Shown here in pieces: positions 61,124 through 64,000 of a stretch of DNA of 64,000 nucleotides. The notes under the pieces are model-generated. The model did no database searches. It worked only from the letters and a program-made list of their open reading frames with translations, and was not told the DNA's origin. The stretch is taken from assembly GCF_039543225.1 (NCBI RefSeq), contig NZ_BAABJI010000001.1, forward strand, positions 1,267,193 to 1,331,192, read 5' to 3'. Each line of letters begins with the position of its first letter. Position 1 is the first letter of the stretch. The position numbers and the translations under genes were made by a program. This stretch comes from Mucilaginibacter defluvii. GTDB lineage: Bacteria > Bacteroidota > Bacteroidia > Sphingobacteriales > Sphingobacteriaceae.

Positions 61124-64000
61124 TTAAAGGCGGGCATTGAAGCCGAACGCAATGATTAATGGATTTGGAAAAGTATATGGTGAACTGCCAGCATCCGGGT
61201 CGATCCCTGATTTATTGGCCCGCCATAGGATAGCTAAATTGCTGGCGTAGCCATACATCTGCAATCCTTTTATCGCCTTATGGTTGCGGAGCAGTCTACC
61301 CAGATCATAGCTTAAACGAACATCCTGTAAGCGGACGTGATCCGCTTTTTCAATGAGTGGCGCTGAATATCTGTAAAAAGTGTTCCGGTTCTGGTCTGAA
61401 GGGTAAACGACCGAGGGTATCCCGGTACGGCTTTCATCGCCCGGTTTTTGCCACCTGTTCGAAAAATCGGCATGTCGCCCATCATTACTTGAGACTATAT
61501 CTGCATAGTTGAGGCTGGTAGAGGAGCGTCGAAAATAATATCCGAGTTGATAGGTAATATTGAAAGATAATTCGATGCCCTTATAGACCACATCATTCCG
61601 GAAGCCGCCGTACACTGTTGGCCGGGCAGAGCCGTGGAATTGGAGGCTGTCCGGTTGAAAATTGGCGATGATGTTCGCATAGTTCTTGCTTACAGTGCCG
61701 TTCAAGAAGCCTTGAGGATCGCCGTTTACCGGGTCAAGACCAGCCGAGCGATAACTGTACAATCCGAACAACGGCTTGCCGACCACCGGGAGACCGCCGA
61801 ATTGTTGCAGGCTGCGACTGGTATAGGTTGCGTTAAACTTGGTCACCTTGTCTTTTAAGGTGCTGAACAGGATCGTTGAGCGCCAAAGCAACGCCCCCGT
61901 CGAATTGATCGTTCGCAGGGTGACATCCACACCCTTTGTCTGGGTACTGGCGTAATTCGCAAAAAAAGTAGTAAAACCGGTGGATGGTGCGATAGGTACG
62001 TTATCCACCAGGTCCTTGCCATCCTTTTGATACCATTCTACCGTAGCAGAGATACGGTCCTTGAATAGACTAAAGTCGATTGCGGCGTTAATGTTCCGGA
62101 CCTTTTCCCAGCTCAAACTCGGGTTGGGTGCCGTCAGATTGAGTATCGTTTGCGCACCGGTAAGTGAGTTGATGGAATAACTACCGGTAACATACGCAGA
62201 TCCGTTGTAAACGTTTCCGTTAAAACCATAACTCAGTCGTGCTTTCAATACCGGTAACCATTTTATGGAATAGAAAGATTCATTGCTGATATTCCAGCCA
62301 ATACCCGAAGACCAGAGCGGCGTGATCTTATCGTTGGTCTTCACCCCAAAGATATTCGCACCATCCTTTCTCCCGCTCAGGGTAACGGTGTACTTGTTCT
62401 GATAGGTATAGGCCGCATTCGCAAAATAAGATACGTACCTGTTTAACGTCCCCGTAACATTGCCGGACGGCATTGGTATTTGCGCCAATCCAGAGGGGTT
62501 GGTAGGAAGAAAATTCAAATAATCAATCGCCCCAACGGATGTTCCGTAAGCATCATCATACCCGAGCGAATTTCGGATATAACCATCGCTGCTTAATTCG
62601 CGGATCTCTGCTCCGGCTATGGCGGATAGCTCGTGATCATCAGCGATTGTACGGTCAAAACTAAGCTGCCCTCTCAAATTATTTGAATAAAGGTTGTATC
62701 TGCCCAGGTCGAGCAGTCCGCCTTTAGGCACTTGGTACGTTTTTTTACCGGAGGTCTGGTCGATGACCGTAAAACGATTGACAAGGTTTCTGGCGTTATA
62801 ACTTTCAGGACTCTGGTAGTTCCGGGTTTCCACTACTTGCCGCTCATTTTGATATTGTATTTCCACATTCAGGAAAGGAGCAAACTTGTAACGGGCACCG
62901 GCCTTTAAGACCATATCGCTCACATTTGTCGAAAAGTCCCCGAGCGCCAGTTCATTCAGTGGCTTATAGGTCCAGTCTAAAAAGCCTTTCGAGGATGCTC
63001 CGGTGGCGTATTCATAATTATAATCTTTTACGACACTGGCTGGATTGCCTGATGCATCCCTGAACTGAGCGTATGGATAGATGCCATTTACGGGTCCGCC
63101 GACCGATATGCCTGTGCCGTAATACAAGCGGTTATTTGTCAATGTTGTATTTCGGCTATAATTGATCCCGGTAGTGATCTCCAGATTCTTCAGCGGGGTG
63201 TACACATTTAGCGCATGGATCGTAAATCGCCTGAACCCATTCCGCACCAGGTTATCACTGTTGTGGTCATAGCCGATTCCGAATGCATAGCTGTTTTGTT
63301 GGGTGCCGCCCCTTAGATTTAAAGCGTACTGTTGTTTGATCGCTTTTTGATAGATATACTGCTTATAGTCATTTCGTACATCCAAGCTACCCCTGTCATT
63401 GATCTGCCTGTCAGCATCCGCCTGGCTGACCGAGCCGTTTTTCACCTTGGCCAATAAACTAATGACTGGTGATAAAGGTGGCATAGAAGGATCGTTGCTG
63501 AGATAAGCGTCATAATAACCCTGACCGAACAATAAACGTTCGATGCCAATATAATCTGCCGATGTCAGGAAGTTGCGGTCAAAAAAAAGATTGGGCTTAT
63601 TTTGAATAGTAACGTTGCTGTTCAGTTCCACGTTAAGTGGCTGGTTCTTTCGTCCTTTTTTTGTCGTGATCACGATCACGCCATTCCCGGAACGCGCACC
63701 CCAGATGCTGGCTGCCGCTGCATCTTTCAGTACCGTAATATTTTCGATGTCATTGGGGTTGAGATTACTGATGTTCCCCTCGTAAGGAAAGTTATCTACC
63801 ACGATAAGTGGATCAGTGCTTACATTTCGGGATAGGGTACTCGTACCACGTATATTGATGCCTAAAATACGGTCGCTGGGATTAGTGGAAATGGAGGTGT
63901 TGCTCAACCCATTGAAGCGTAAACCGCTCGTCACACCATTCAGTCGGTCAAGGACATTAGGTCCGACACTTCTATTGAATAATTTATTGTCGATCTGTGC
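61124..64000 (-). CDS. SusC/RagA-family TonB-dependent receptor (5' end cut by window)
   Basis: The frame is open to the window edge: [16 protein letters not shown] continues without a stop, so about 958 residues of the C-terminal side are present and the true start is outside. The plug domain carries [27 protein letters not shown] and [34 protein letters not shown], the SusC signature. The barrel ends with FGFNARL, a typical aromatic/hydrophobic outer-membrane C-terminus. Paired with the SusD gene downstream. No frameshift or stop is seen in the visible part. The N-terminal carboxypeptidase-like domain and any FecR-linked signalling domain lie outside the window. Confidence 0.93.
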   Translation of the reverse strand, partial: AQIDNKLFNRSVGPNVLDRLNGVTSGLRFNGLSNTSISTNPSDRILGINIRGTSTLSRNVSTDPLIVVDNFPYEGNISNLNPNDIENITVLKDAAAASIWGARSGNGVIVITTKKGRKNQPLNVELNSNVTIQNKPNLFFDRNFLTSADYIGIERLLFGQGYYDAYLSNDPSMPPLSPVISLLAKVKNGSVSQADADRQINDRGSLDVRNDYKQYIYQKAIKQQYALNLRGGTQQNSYAFGIGYDHNSDNLVRNGFRRFTIHALNVYTPLKNLEITTGINYSRNTTLTNNRLYYGTGISVGGPVNGIYPYAQFRDASGNPASVVKDYNYEYATGASSKGFLDWTYKPLNELALGDFSTNVSDMVLKAGARYKFAPFLNVEIQYQNERQVVETRNYQSPESYNARNLVNRFTVIDQTSGKKTYQVPKGGLLDLGRYNLYSNNLRGQLSFDRTIADDHELSAIAGAEIRELSSDGYIRNSLGYDDAYGTSVGAIDYLNFLPTNPSGLAQIPMPSGNVTGTLNRYVSYFANAAYTYQNKYTVTLSGRKDGANIFGVKTNDKITPLWSSGIGWNISNESFYSIKWLPVLKARLSYGFNGNVYNGSAYVTGSYSINSLTGAQTILNLTAPNPSLSWEKVRNINAAIDFSLFKDRISATVEWYQKDGKDLVDNVPIAPSTGFTTFFANYASTQTKGVDVTLRTINSTGALLWRSTILFSTLKDKVTKFNATYTSRSLQQFGGLPVVGKPLFGLYSYRSAGLDPVNGDPQGFLNGTVSKNYANIIANFQPDSLQFHGSARPTVYGGFRNDVVYKGIELSFNITYQLGYYFRRSSTSLNYADIVSSNDGRHADFSNRWQKPGDESRTGIPSVVYPSDQNRNTFYRYSAPLIEKADHVRLQDVRLSYDLGRLLRNHKAIKGLQMYGYASNLAILWRANKSGIDPDAGSSPYTFPNPLIIAFGFNARL

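Larger units (their letters stand above)
26501..64000. mobile_element. Integrative conjugative element, left part (right end outside window)
   Basis: The left boundary is inferred at the 3' end of tRNA-Ser, where a serine recombinase begins. A complete run of CTnDOT-type transfer genes (TraE, F, G, three TraI-like, J, K, M) follows on the minus strand, then cargo. No second copy of the tRNA 3' end was noticed before base 64000, so the right border is not in the window or was not recognised. How much of 52496-64000 belongs to the element is uncertain. No relaxase, coupling protein, TraN or TraO was found. Confidence 0.65.

Noticed and set aside
1..64000. CRISPR arrays and insertion sequences
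   Set aside because: No regularly spaced repeat array and no transposase gene was seen on either strand.

Overview
The window looks like a Bacteroidota chromosome of the Sphingobacteriaceae kind (Mucilaginibacter/Pedobacter-like). The grounds are paired DUF3857/transglutaminase exoproteins, Bacteroidota-type promoters (TTTG, about 19 nt, TAnnTTTG), SusC/SusD and TlpA proteins, and a CTnDOT-style Tra set (TraE, F, G, I, J, K, M). No species can be named from the sequence alone.

Positions 1-26500 are ordinary core chromosome: two DUF3857/transglutaminase proteins, bioB, mgtE, a DinB-like protein, an IMPACT/YigZ protein, ribD, prmC, a radical-SAM/partner pair linked to DNA repair or modification, two related lipoproteins, dnaB, rlmB, a mannose-1-phosphate guanylyltransferase, recQ, an acyl-CoA thioesterase, a basic-secretory-protein peptidase, ddl, a PASTA-rhodanese-mltG-thioesterase-YihY run, and tRNA-Ser(UGA). 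Several convergent gene pairs are separated by long, nearly perfect hairpins that can terminate on both strands.

At tRNA-Ser the sequence changes character. A large serine recombinase faces the tRNA, and its open frame runs antisense through the tRNA terminator, the tRNA and the tRNA promoter. I read this as the left end of an integrative conjugative element (ICE) that reaches past the right edge of the window. Positions 28220-46454 are one long minus-strand tra operon, visibly G+C-rich. It includes three related TraI-like proteins, a small DPPY methyltransferase and a giant methyltransferase-SNF2 helicase fusion. No relaxase, coupling protein, TraN or TraO was recognised in the window.

Positions 46862-64000 look like cargo. 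The most striking gene is a 1636-residue protein that joins an N-terminal Mrr/PD-(D/E)xK-type nuclease, a STAND-like P-loop NTPase, a long middle region and a C-terminal GNAT acetyltransferase. It is followed by an overlapping gene for an HExxH metallopeptidase-like protein and has its own good promoter. It resembles Avs-type antiphage STAND proteins in layout but carries an unusual C-terminal enzyme, so it is the best candidate for an undescribed system.

Further right are a membrane-anchored LuxR-type regulator, an alpha-oxoamine synthase, a Crp/Fnr regulator and a three-gene operon. The operon holds a LanKC-like lyase/kinase protein without a cyclase, a MauE/DoxX membrane protein and a small secreted DUF6520-type peptide. 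A near-consensus Crp-type site lies in front of it. On the other strand follow a TlpA thioredoxin, a SusD lipoprotein and a SusC receptor cut by the window edge.
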